Part shown: positions 17,847 through 26,548 of the stretch, in pieces
Position numbering within the stretch: position 1 is the first letter of the stretch
Layout: each line of letters opens with the position of its first letter
Source of the DNA: Opitutales bacterium UBA2995
GTDB lineage: Bacteria; Verrucomicrobiota; Verrucomicrobiia; Opitutales; UBA2995
Assembly (NCBI GenBank): GCA_002346535.1
Contig: DDZZ01000006.1
Coordinates: 38,311 to 102,310 of the forward strand
Direction: 5' to 3'
DNA length: 64,000 nucleotides
Notes under the pieces: generated by a model
Seen by the model: the letters and a program-made list of their open reading frames with translations, nothing else
Told to the model about the DNA's origin: nothing
Database searches by the model: none
Translations under genes and position numbers: made by a program

Positions 17847-19061
17847 TTATCGCCAACCAACCGGTTGTAACCAGGCTTGTTCAACTTGGTTTTCAAAGGA
17901 AGGATTCGGATGGGGCTTGTTTGAAGAAATGGTCACCCGAGCGTAAAGGACATCCTGGGGAATATTAAAGCTAAGCTTGGTTCCGGTTTGTTCATCGAGT
18001 ATTTCACCAATCTCGGATGGCGACTGATATTCCTCCTTGGTACCTATAAGCTGTGCCATGTAGGTGACACCGGCCTCGGCATCGATTGTAGTGCTCAAGG
18101 TTCGGTTGCCTGGGTCGTAGTCGATCAAATCCAGATAGACGCCTGTGCTGGAATAGCAATTTCCTGCCCGCATGGCATTGATTAGGGCGCTTCCTTCCAA
18201 TCGATCCGCCTGAACCATAATCCAGCCGCGTCCAGGAGAAACATCTCCGCCATGGTAAGTGTGTGAATCATCGGTCGCTATTCCGAACAAAGGTTCGGCA
18301 TCAAGCTTGGCCAGCCGAATGGTATTCGCAATGTCCCAGATATGTTCATCGCCGGGTCGAGTTGCATCCCCTAAGTGATTGATATTTGGATGTCCGTTGT
18401 AGATCTCAAAAAATTGCTCTTCCACGACATTGGCTAATTCTTCAGCAGTGATGGCCCACCGGAAATTGGGATGGTTCAGGTGAACGAGAATTGCCTGATT
18501 GGTTTCATTTTCTATTTCTTTAGCCGCTTTGAGGTGTGCACGCATAATATCCTCGACTGAGGTGTCGTCTTTAATGAATGGAATGATGGATTTTCCCGGT
18601 AGGTTGACCGCATTCATATGAACCGGTTTGTCTTGTGAGCTGCTTGAGATTTCCTCGGCCTGGAGGACCAGAAACTCCCCGGGCTTTTCAAACAACTTCC
18701 TGTATTCTTCGATTCTCTTGAGCCTTACCTCTTGTTTCCCTTTGCTATCCCGAATTTCAATCCAACTCTCATCGTATTTTTCCTGATACTTTTCAAAAGC
18801 GCCGGGTCCTTCCATTATTTGCCGTTCTTTGATGGATTCGAGTGACATCCATTTTTCCCCCACTGCCAGTATGTTGTGATCGCTCAGCGCAACGAAGTCG
18901 TAGCCCCGGTCCTTATACCAGCCCACGATCATTTCGGGAAAGTCATTTCCATCGCTCCAAAGCGAATGGGCATGCGTATTGCCACGATACCAGGATTTTT
19001 CTTCCGCGGAGGAACAAGCGGCTAGAAACAGAAAAGTGCTTAGAACTATGTATATTTTCAT
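17847..19061 (-). CDS. PHP-domain phosphoesterase-like lipoprotein
   Basis: The 404-residue product has a lipoprotein signal (KIYIVLSTFLFLAAC, Cys16) and a PHP (polymerase and histidinol phosphatase) metal-dependent domain. Metal-binding motifs are visible as NTHAHSLWSDG, LSDHN, the acidic ALQAEE-type strand, LVHLNHPNF and IATDDSHTYHG. The end of the protein adds a beta-rich region. Bacterial secreted PHP proteins are mostly uncharacterised, often annotated as histidinol-phosphatase-like. It lies upstream of the family-10-like hydrolase on the same strand, so both may be exported in the same operon. Intact. Confidence 0.8.
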   Translation of the reverse strand: MKIYIVLSTFLFLAACSSAEEKSWYRGNTHAHSLWSDGNDFPEMIVGWYKDRGYDFVALSDHNILAVGEKWMSLESIKERQIMEGPGAFEKYQEKYDESWIEIRDSKGKQEVRLKRIEEYRKLFEKPGEFLVLQAEEISSSSQDKPVHMNAVNLPGKSIIPFIKDDTSVEDIMRAHLKAAKEIENETNQAILVHLNHPNFRWAITAEELANVVEEQFFEIYNGHPNINHLGDATRPGDEHIWDIANTIRLAKLDAEPLFGIATDDSHTYHGGDVSPGRGWIMVQADRLEGSALINAMRAGNCYSSTGVYLDLIDYDPGNRTLSTTIDAEAGVTYMAQLIGTKEEYQSPSEIGEILDEQTGTKLSFNIPQDVLYARVTISSNKPHPNPSFENQVEQAWLQPVGWR

Positions 19062-19129
19062 TTGCTATGATTGTTAAAACTCCCGAATTAGTGCAAGTAT
19101 AGTTGCTTTTATTACCTGTGAAACTGATC

Positions 19130-19624
19130 ACAGTTTAATAGGTAATTTTTTTCAAAGGTTTCGATTTCTGATATCAGTTTTTCAACCGACAGGGATCCCT
19201 TGACTGCTTTGCGCAATGAATCTTTGCCGTAGAGCAAGTCAATTGCCGGAACGTGTTTGATAAATTCGTAGGGCTCCTTTCGCCATTAAAAATCTCCCGG
19301 AAAAGCTCGAGCCGCACCCTATAGCAAGGTGATGCCGAATCGATAAGGTTTAAACGTTTTTCGGTCGGTGATTTTAATCTGAATACCTTGGCAAAGCGTG
19401 CTAGCGTGTTTCTGGAATCGAGGGGTGAACTCCACAGTCTCGAGGTTGAAGCCATCTTTTGTGATACCCTGATCCAATGTAGAATCGATCCATCTCCGAG
19501 AATCGATGTAGGGTGCTCCGACAACGTGGAAGGCTTTGTTTGCAAGAATTCCCACTTTAGCGCCACGCAGGAGAGAAAAATCTTGCCCGGCAGCAACATC
19601 GATTCCTGGTCTTATGGATGACAT
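19130..19624 (-). pseudogene. NamZ-like (DUF1343) remnant with internal deletion and frameshift
   Basis: The start encodes RPGIDVAAGQDFSLLRGAK and VGILANKA, the N-terminus of exo-beta-N-acetylmuramidase-type DUF1343 proteins. The next residues, FHVVGAPYIDSRRW and VEFTPRFQKHASTLCQG, belong to their C-terminal half. About 200 central residues are therefore missing in frame. After FRFGITLL-type sequence the frame shifts, and the authentic end (EFIKHVPAIDLLYGKDSLR) continues in another frame to about 19130. This is a clearly broken cell-wall recycling gene. Confidence 0.8.
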
Positions 19625-19759
19625 CGTATTAATATTGTGAAGATCGAAGGATCAACTGTGAAGGAAAAGAATTATAGGTTCGAGCTGCATATGGTTAGGA
19701 TAAAGTTGGTTCCGTAGCGCCCTGCTGTACTATGGAAGTCCTGCTATGTTTCTAACTTC

Positions 19760-19975
19760 ATGGCGGAGGTGCTCTCCTCCCGTCCTGTATTGGTTTTCTT
19801 TGTAATTTTTCTCGTAACGGGAGGCGCAAAAAAGAACTCGGGCGTAGCTGAACGCGGCTTGGTAGTTTCGGCTAACGCCATTGCTTCTGAGATCGGGATT
19901 GAAATCATGAAACAGGGGGTAATGCTATCGACTCGACAACGATCGTAAATAAGATTACTTTGAGCTTATTCTATT
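19760..19975 (+). pseudogene. Gamma-glutamyltransferase, N-terminal remnant
   Basis: The frame encodes a signal-like start and then ERGLVVSANAIASEIGIEI, the conserved N-terminal block of gamma-glutamyltranspeptidases. After MKQG, which should continue as GNA(I/V)D, the frame is shifted within a run of G bases. One frame over, GNAIDSTTIV is present. Nothing of the remaining 450 or so residues, including the autoprocessing threonine, exists downstream. It is a 5' fragment left by a large deletion plus a frameshift. Confidence 0.7.
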
Positions 19976-20023
19976 CGAAAGTATTTTGCTTATGCAGAGA
20001 CATCCCGGTCTCAGATAACGATA

Positions 20024-23000
20024 ATGAGAAGCTATTTAATTACTTTTGCGTTGATATTGATCTGTCACGCCTTGCCTGGGATTCTTCCAGACGAGCTGGA
20101 GTTTTTTGAAAAAAAAATCCGGCCCATTTTGGCTGAAACCTGTTATGACTGCCACAACAGCGTCAATAAGACTGAGGCCGGCTTAGCGCTTGATTGGCGG
20201 GAAGGATTACTTGTGGGAAGTGATCAGGGAAGTGTTGTTGAGCCCGGAAATCCGGACAACAGTGCCTTGATTTGGGCCATTCGTCATCAGGATGGCTTTG
20301 ATATGCCAGACAATGGACCAAAGTTGGAGGATCATGTTATCGCCAATTTCGAGGAATGGGTCCTTATGGGGGCACCCGATCCCCGGGATAGAAAGCCTAC
20401 TCAACTCGATTTAGACAATGCTATTGACTGGGAAACCCTTTTGGAAAATAGGAGCCAATGGTGGTCCTTTCAACCTTTGAAAAAAACACGTCCACCTAAG
20501 TCTGAGAATCCGGATTGGAACGAAACTGCGATTGATCAGTTCGTTTATGCTTACATGAAAGAGCAAGGACTGGAGCCGCAGGTATTGGCCGATCCAGAAA
20601 CCCTGGTGCGTCGTTTACATTTAGTCCTGACGGGTCTTCCTCCAAAAGCAGAGGTGGTGAAAGCATTCGTAGCCAACCCCTCTGAAATGGCATACGAAGC
20701 TATGGTTAGTGATCTGCTTGCTTCCAAAGCATATGGCGAGCGTTGGGGGCGTTACTGGATGGACTGGTATCGTTTTGCAGAAACCCACGGAAGTGAAGGG
20801 GACCCAGTCATTCCTTTCGCAGGAATTTACCGGGATTACATAATCCGCGCTCTGAATGAGGACGTGCCCTACGATGATTTGCTCGTGGAGCATATTGCCG
20901 GCGATTTGATAAAGCGGCCACGGATCAACGAGGAGCTTGAAATTAACGAATCAGCCATTGGACCGGCACACTATCGTATGGTACCGTACGGCTTTGGCGT
21001 GGTCGATGCCTACCAAGAACAAATCAATTACACGGATAATCAGATCGATGTCATTTCGAAGGCCATGATGGGGGTGACGGTTTCTTGCGCGCGATGTCAC
21101 AACCACAAGTTTGATCCCATCAGCCAAAAAGATTTTTATCGTTTCTATGGTATCATGATTAGCAATCGGCCTGGAACCCGAAACGTGGATATTAAGGAAA
21201 AACAGGAGCTGAACAAAGGGGCCATGGCTCGATTGAAGGCTAAAATTCAAAGAGGTATGGCCGATTACTGGATGGAACATGTGGACGTCGCTGTCGAACG
21301 ACTGGCCAGCTTTTCCTTTGCCCCGACTGAGGAAGAACAGGAAATATTCGACGACCTGAAAAAAGAACGCCGTAAGCGCAAAAAAGAACTGCCAACAGAT
21401 CCTCAGGCTTTAAACGACTTCAACCTAAAGCGAGAGGTCAACACCATCGGAGATTACCATCCTCTGGCACCTGTAAAACTGTGGCTGGAAAAACCAGCCG
21501 ATGAAATAAGCAGGGCATGGAAGGAGCAACTGAAAGCCCATGCCGCGGATTTGAAAGGTTTTGAAGAAGCCAAGAAGGACGCGACTTATTACGCGGACCT
21601 GCGAGACCAGAAAACGCTCGAATCCTGGTTTATGGAAGGGAATGGCGTAAGCGCCAAGGTTAGTCCATCCGGATCCTTTGCGGTCGCAGGGAAGGGCTTT
21701 TACGCGATCTCAGAAATTTTTCCACGCGGCGTTTACAGCAATTTGTTTTCCAATAAGCACAACGGAACCCTTCAGTCGCCTTACCACGAAGCCAAAGGGG
21801 ATTGGAGTTTTATGCGGGCCGCTGGGTTCAATGGGGCTATTCGCATGTCGGCCCGTAGCTACCCCTTGGAACAAGGGTTGCATCCCTACGAATATGCCGA
21901 TACCGGTTTCCTGCAATGGTTCCCACTGGCCAAATACAAATTCTGGAACGAAGAGCAGGTGTATTACCAGATTTCCACGGCGGGGGATAAGCCTACCAAG
22001 TTTAAAGAAGAGCCATCCTGGTTTGGGGTTACCGAAGTGATTGGCGGAAAAGTCGAAATGAAAGAGCTGGGTTTACCGCTCTACACGGTTTTGAAAGACG
22101 ATGTCTCAGTCACAGATCGAGAGTCCCTCCTCAATGCCTACCAGAAAGCACTTAAGCAATCAATTGCGTCATGGAGAAGGAATCGGATCAGTGATGTTCA
22201 AGCAGAATTTTTAAGCGTCTTTGTGCGTTTCAATTTCTTGCCCAATCAATTCGAAATCCTTCCGGAAAAGCTGGGGAAGCTTTTTGCCTATTACCGAGAT
22301 TTGGAAAACGATATTCCCATTCCCACGCGTGCACCTGCCTTCATTGAAGGCGATGTCATCGATCAGCCATTGTTGGTTCGCGGTGAGCACCACAATCCCG
22401 ACGAGTTGGTGCCTCGTCAATTTTTGGAAGTGTTCGCAAATAAGCACTACACGGGAGAAAACTCAGGGCGTTTGGAACTGGCTCAGGATATTATTGGCAA
22501 AAATAACACCCTAAAGTCCCGTGTATTGGTCAACCGTCTCTGGCATTACGTCTTTGGGCGTGGCATTGTTCTGACTACTGATAATTTCGGCCGCCTTGGA
22601 CAAAAGCCGACCCATCCGGATCTCCTTGATTATCTGGCACTTGATTTTGAGAAAAGAGGTTGGTCCATAAAAACGGCATTGAAGCAATTGGTTTCCAGCC
22701 GAACTTTTAGGTCGGTCAGTTTGGCACCTGATGAAGTGATAGAAAAAGATCCTGAAAATTTATACCTGTCTTATTACACTCCCCGCCGGTTAGATGCTGA
22801 GGCTATTATGGATTCAATAAACAGTATGGCCCGAGTAGAGTTTAAACGAGGTGTATATGCCTACGTAAAACGCAATAAACTGGATCCTTTTTTAACGACT
22901 TTCAACCTCCCGATCTCGACAACCACCGTCAGCCGTCGGGACAGTACCAATGTACCTGCCCAAGCTTTGAGTATGATGAATGGTGAATTTGTTCAGGAAG

Positions 23001-23221
23001 CTGCTAAAGAATGGGGTGAAAAGGTTCAAGCAAGACTTGGTGACGCCCCTGCCAAGGCCAAAATTGAAGCTCTGTTTTGGGATGCATACGCACGTGTACC
23101 GAGTGCGGAAGAGTCCGATCAACTGGTTGAGTATTACGGAAGTATCGAGAATTCGAATACGGCCATGCAAAACATCGCATTTGCGTTGATGAATACAAAG
23201 GAGTTTATCTATGTGCATTAA
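20024..23221 (+). CDS. PSCyt1-PSCyt2-PSD1 planctomycete-type cytochrome protein
   Basis: The 1065-residue secreted protein has a signal peptide (about 1-20). A PSCyt1 haem-type motif CYDCH follows at residues 40-44. The PSCyt2/DUF1549 region, about 165-375, contains TRFAETHGSEGD-like and SCARCHNHKFDPIS sequence with a second CxxCH. A middle section has an insert rich in strands and charged helices. The C-terminal PSD1/DUF1553 region from about residue 790 shows LVNRLWHYVFGRGIV, DYLALDFEKRGWSIK and NVPAQALSMMNGEFV. Family length is typical. The DUF1501 partner follows, the usual pairing. The function is unproven; a role in periplasmic redox or polymer degradation has been proposed. Confidence 0.85.
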   Translation: MRSYLITFALILICHALPGILPDELEFFEKKIRPILAETCYDCHNSVNKTEAGLALDWREGLLVGSDQGSVVEPGNPDNSALIWAIRHQDGFDMPDNGPKLEDHVIANFEEWVLMGAPDPRDRKPTQLDLDNAIDWETLLENRSQWWSFQPLKKTRPPKSENPDWNETAIDQFVYAYMKEQGLEPQVLADPETLVRRLHLVLTGLPPKAEVVKAFVANPSEMAYEAMVSDLLASKAYGERWGRYWMDWYRFAETHGSEGDPVIPFAGIYRDYIIRALNEDVPYDDLLVEHIAGDLIKRPRINEELEINESAIGPAHYRMVPYGFGVVDAYQEQINYTDNQIDVISKAMMGVTVSCARCHNHKFDPISQKDFYRFYGIMISNRPGTRNVDIKEKQELNKGAMARLKAKIQRGMADYWMEHVDVAVERLASFSFAPTEEEQEIFDDLKKERRKRKKELPTDPQALNDFNLKREVNTIGDYHPLAPVKLWLEKPADEISRAWKEQLKAHAADLKGFEEAKKDATYYADLRDQKTLESWFMEGNGVSAKVSPSGSFAVAGKGFYAISEIFPRGVYSNLFSNKHNGTLQSPYHEAKGDWSFMRAAGFNGAIRMSARSYPLEQGLHPYEYADTGFLQWFPLAKYKFWNEEQVYYQISTAGDKPTKFKEEPSWFGVTEVIGGKVEMKELGLPLYTVLKDDVSVTDRESLLNAYQKALKQSIASWRRNRISDVQAEFLSVFVRFNFLPNQFEILPEKLGKLFAYYRDLENDIPIPTRAPAFIEGDVIDQPLLVRGEHHNPDELVPRQFLEVFANKHYTGENSGRLELAQDIIGKNNTLKSRVLVNRLWHYVFGRGIVLTTDNFGRLGQKPTHPDLLDYLALDFEKRGWSIKTALKQLVSSRTFRSVSLAPDEVIEKDPENLYLSYYTPRRLDAEAIMDSINSMARVEFKRGVYAYVKRNKLDPFLTTFNLPISTTTVSRRDSTNVPAQALSMMNGEFVQEAAKEWGEKVQARLGDAPAKAKIEALFWDAYARVPSAEESDQLVEYYGSIENSNTAMQNIAFALMNTKEFIYVH

Positions 23222-23231
23222 GTTAAATTGC

Positions 23232-23290
23232 AGGAGTGGCTTTATGCTGCGAATCGCGCGTCTTAGACATCGCGGCATAAAGCCACTCCT
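23232..23290. repeat. REP-like palindrome, copy 3
   Basis: Arms 23232-23252 (AGGAGTGGCTTTATGCTGCG plus A) and 23270-23290 pair at 20 of 21 positions around a 17-base loop. It lies between the PSD1 gene and its DUF1501 partner, 11 bases after the PSD1 stop. It could act as a stem-loop that protects or attenuates the transcript, though it has no following T-run. Confidence 0.75.
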
Positions 23291-23384
23291 ACAAATAATT
23301 ACTGATTGGAACGGGCCGTTAAAAATTCGGTGGTTTTGGCAACCCCTCCTATCAATCATAATTAAGTAACTCGAGTATCGATTG

Positions 23385-24803
23385 ATGTCCGTAAACCAAT
23401 ATAACCGTCGTGAGTTTTTGAAGCTGACCTCCCAGGGGGCCGCTGCGCTGACATTGTCCGGCCTTATTAATTCCTTATCTGCGAAAAGTAGCTATACTCC
23501 AAAGTTTCATCACGCAGCAAAGGCGAAGTCGGTTGTCTTCCTATACATGTCTGGTGGGGTTTCGCATGTGGACTCTTTTGATCCTAAACCTATATTGCGC
23601 GAGATGCATGGTCAGCCCATGCCCATGAAGTTGGCTCGCACGCAATTTGATCAGGTAGGAAACATCTTGGGCTCCTATTGGGACTACAAAAAGTATGGTG
23701 AGTCAGGAATAGAGATGACGGATCTCTTTCCGCATATTGCAGAGCAGGCTGATGATCTTGCAGTTATTCGTTCTCTTACTGTCGAATTTAGTGAGCACGC
23801 TCAGGGAAACTTTTTCATGCACTCGGGCTTTCCGTTTTTAGGCCATCCAAGCGTTGGAGCCTGGGTGACTTATGGAATCGGCTCGGAAAATAAAAATTTA
23901 CCCGGCTATATTGTTCTGCAAACTGACACGGCTGGGCCGCCACACGGCGGGGTCAGCCTATACGGCAATGCATTTTTACCAGCTACGACCGGTGGATCTA
24001 TTTTTAAAATATCCGGCTCCCAAGCGGTTCCTAATATCCAGCCATCTCGTTTAAAGCATGAGCAAAGGAAGGCATTGGATATTATTAAGAATCTGGATAA
24101 AGGCTTTGCCGACAGGACCGCGGCGGCTGACGCCGTGATGGCTTCGGTGGAAAACGCAGAAACCGCTTATCTCATGCAGGAAGCGGTGCCTGAACTGACC
24201 GATATTTCAGACGAACCGGACGGCATTTTAGAATTGTATGGAGTGAATGATCCGACCGTTGGTAAGTCAGAATATGCTCGGCAGTGTTTGATGGCCCGTC
24301 GTCTGGTGGAGCGTGGCGTTCGATTCATCGAATTATCCTGCTGTCCCCGTGTAAATAATGTCCAAAAAGCGAATCCGTGGGATCAGCATAGTGACATTGA
24401 AACCGGTCATGCTTCCATGGCCCATCAGGTTGATCAGCCCATCGCAGCTTTAATCAAGGATCTCAAGCAGCGTGGTTTGCTCGACGAAACCCTTTTAGTA
24501 TTCACAGGTGAATTCGGCCGAAATCCCTTTGCCCAAATGAGCAATGTCATTGGCCGCGATCATAACCCGCAAGGTTTTAGTGCATGGCTGGCGGGTGGCG
24601 GGATCAAGGGAGGAGCCATTTATGGTGCTACTGATGAGTTCGGTTACCACGCAATAGACAAGATCTCCAATATCTACGAGCTTTGGGCTACCGTCCTTCA
24701 CATGGTCGGTATTGATCATGAAGCGCTGACTTTCCAATACGGCGGCCGCAACTTACGCCTGACCGACGTGCACGGCAAAGTCTGGCACGAGATAATTACT
24801 TAA
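23385..24803 (+). CDS. Tat-exported DUF1501 protein
   Basis: A 472-residue protein whose N-terminus NRREFLKLTSQGAAALTL carries a twin-arginine-type signal. The body is the DUF1501 domain, a member of the alkaline-phosphatase/sulfatase-like fold: SVVFLYMSGGVSHVDSFDPK near the start, then MDLFPHIA-type and HSDIETGHASMAHQVD, and FTGEFGRNP near the end. These residues would form a metal site, but catalytic activity is not established. It follows the PSD1 protein as in most planctomycete and verrucomicrobial genomes, so the two are very likely functionally linked. The TTG at 23382 is possible but the ATG at 23385 is simpler. Confidence 0.85.
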   Translation: MSVNQYNRREFLKLTSQGAAALTLSGLINSLSAKSSYTPKFHHAAKAKSVVFLYMSGGVSHVDSFDPKPILREMHGQPMPMKLARTQFDQVGNILGSYWDYKKYGESGIEMTDLFPHIAEQADDLAVIRSLTVEFSEHAQGNFFMHSGFPFLGHPSVGAWVTYGIGSENKNLPGYIVLQTDTAGPPHGGVSLYGNAFLPATTGGSIFKISGSQAVPNIQPSRLKHEQRKALDIIKNLDKGFADRTAAADAVMASVENAETAYLMQEAVPELTDISDEPDGILELYGVNDPTVGKSEYARQCLMARRLVERGVRFIELSCCPRVNNVQKANPWDQHSDIETGHASMAHQVDQPIAALIKDLKQRGLLDETLLVFTGEFGRNPFAQMSNVIGRDHNPQGFSAWLAGGGIKGGAIYGATDEFGYHAIDKISNIYELWATVLHMVGIDHEALTFQYGGRNLRLTDVHGKVWHEIIT

Positions 24804-24832
24804 TCGGCTTTACCTGCGGTCAAGAATTTCGA

Positions 24833-25459
24833 TCAATAGGGGAGGAAGGCTTTTTTTATGGACATACCTCGTGCCTCTATTTTGTCGAGGTCGGCGGGTC
24901 CCAGCCCAGCCTGTTCAACTAAAAGAATGTGGTTGTCGCATTCTTCAAACGGCCAGGAGCCTCGTTCCGCTCGAGGATCGTCATAGCCCATGCAGGCGGT
25001 TGCGATTGCGTCAGTTGAAACCGGGTTGCATCCGGCAATCATGACTCCTGGTGCTGTGAGTTGCACTTCAGGCCTTTCGTTCGTATCGGTAATGAGAATT
25101 TCTCCTCCGCTTACTGCTGTAATTCCGTCGACAATTGCCAAATGGATGGGACGAGCTTTCACAATATCGGCGATGATGTTGGGGACGCTATAGCCTGAAT
25201 CTCCGTATTGCCTTTGTTCCGGTTTGATTCCGAGAAGCTCTAGGTGAGGGTATTCGGTAAGTTTATGAAGCGGTCCTCGGTGAGCAATGGCACGTTCCGT
25301 TTCTGCTTCGCTGTCATAGAGGCTGACCGGAGTTAAACCGAACAAATTTTTCATCGAGAGCGTGACCTCGGCTGTAATGTGGTTCTTGAGTTTGCAAAAG
25401 GAGATCAATACATCCGTTTTTTCGTACGACTCATTGAGCTTAAAAGAGTTAAAGATGTA
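24833..25459 (-). pseudogene. DUF362 protein, 5'-truncated
   Basis: The open minus-strand frame carries the C-terminal half of a DUF362 protein: YEKTDVLISFCKLKNHITA and EVTLSMKNLFGL, then LAIVDGITAVSGGEI and GCNPVSTDAIATACMGYD. It opens directly after a TGA at 25460-25462, 14 bases from the stop of the DapA-family gene, and lacks the N-terminal half including any export signal. A TTG at 25408 could initiate a shorter product, but the conserved sequence begins before it. I read this as a deletion remnant. Confidence 0.7.
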
Positions 25460-25475
25460 TCAAGCGACTTTTATA

Positions 25476-26399
25476 TTAGCCTGCTACGGCAAATAACTGG
25501 TCGGCATAGAAATTGTTGGTCGCCAATTCCTCGAAAATTGCGTCTCCATCCTCAAGGGGTAGCTCTTCCAGGGGCGGGCGAACGGCCAACCATTGTGGGT
25601 GTTCGTAGTTTTTCGATACGGTGGCTTTGAGGGCTGGAATCATGGGCCTTTTTTTAAAAATTGCCCGAATCACGCTCAAATTCTCCTGCAGTTTTTCCGC
25701 CTCTGGCATCTCAAAATTGCGATACAAGTCTACTATTCTACGAGCGTTCACATTTCCGGTTGCCGAAATGCATCCCACACCGCCAATTTTCAGGGTATCC
25801 AGAAGATAGTCTTCCGATCCGCTGAATACATCCAGTGAGGGAGCAGATTCGCGAAGGGCAATCGAGTAATTGTGATCATCTGAACTGTTTTTCAGGCCTA
25901 CTACCAGAGATGGAAATTGCTCTACCAACCGCGCCACGAGCTCAACGTTGAAACCGACATGCGCTACCGGTGGTATATGGTACAAATAAATATTTAATGC
26001 GGCATTGCCTACGCCTTCGATCACCTCCGCAAGGAATCGAAAAATTCCCTCATCGGAAACAGCTTTGTAGAAAAAGGGCGGAAGCATGAGAACACCGCCA
26101 CAATTCCTGTCAACGGCTTCTCTGCTCATGTGGATGGCATCTGGTAAAGCGCAGGAGCCTGTACCCACCATAAGCTTTTCAGCGGGAATGCCCCCGGCAA
26201 TTAAGGCGTCCATGGTGTCGGTTCTTTCTTGGACGCCCAACGATTGCCCTTCCGAAGTCGTCCCAAAAAGAGCCAATCCAGTGACACCTACTTCCAAAAG
26301 GTCCTTTCCAAATTGAACTGCTCTATATGTGTCGACCTGCCCGGTGGCGTCGAAAGGAGTCAACATGGGTACGAGTAATCCTTTGAATCTGCCTTCCAT
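25476..26399 (-). CDS. DapA/NanA-family class I lyase
   Basis: From the ATG at 26399 the protein has 307 residues (the frame stays open further upstream, but homology begins at RFKGLLVPMLTPF). Motifs of the dihydrodipicolinate synthase / N-acetylneuraminate lyase family are FGTTSEGQSL, the catalytic tyrosine Y140 in YHIPP and the Schiff-base lysine K170 in VGLKNSS. It would cleave or form a C-C bond next to a pyruvyl or keto-acid group. It is divergent from a sodium:solute symporter 150 bases away, which suggests uptake and cleavage of an acidic sugar, possibly sialic or keto-deoxy sugar acids. That substrate is inference. Confidence 0.75.
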   Translation of the reverse strand: MEGRFKGLLVPMLTPFDATGQVDTYRAVQFGKDLLEVGVTGLALFGTTSEGQSLGVQERTDTMDALIAGGIPAEKLMVGTGSCALPDAIHMSREAVDRNCGGVLMLPPFFYKAVSDEGIFRFLAEVIEGVGNAALNIYLYHIPPVAHVGFNVELVARLVEQFPSLVVGLKNSSDDHNYSIALRESAPSLDVFSGSEDYLLDTLKIGGVGCISATGNVNARRIVDLYRNFEMPEAEKLQENLSVIRAIFKKRPMIPALKATVSKNYEHPQWLAVRPPLEELPLEDGDAIFEELATNNFYADQLFAVAG

Positions 26400-26548
26400 A
26401 AAATGTGATTTGAGGGATATGTTGTCAGTCTTCCTCTCCCAGTTCAAGATTGATAAACCTGAAGGGATGACGATAAGAATTGTTCCATGAAGGCAAACCG
26501 CCGACTTTCCCAATATTTTGATCACTCATAGCCTTTTGGTCCAAAACC

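Noticed and set aside
23232..23290. Rho-independent terminator after the PSD1 gene
   Set aside because: The stem is strong but has no T-run and belongs to a dispersed repeat family, so it was annotated as a repeat.
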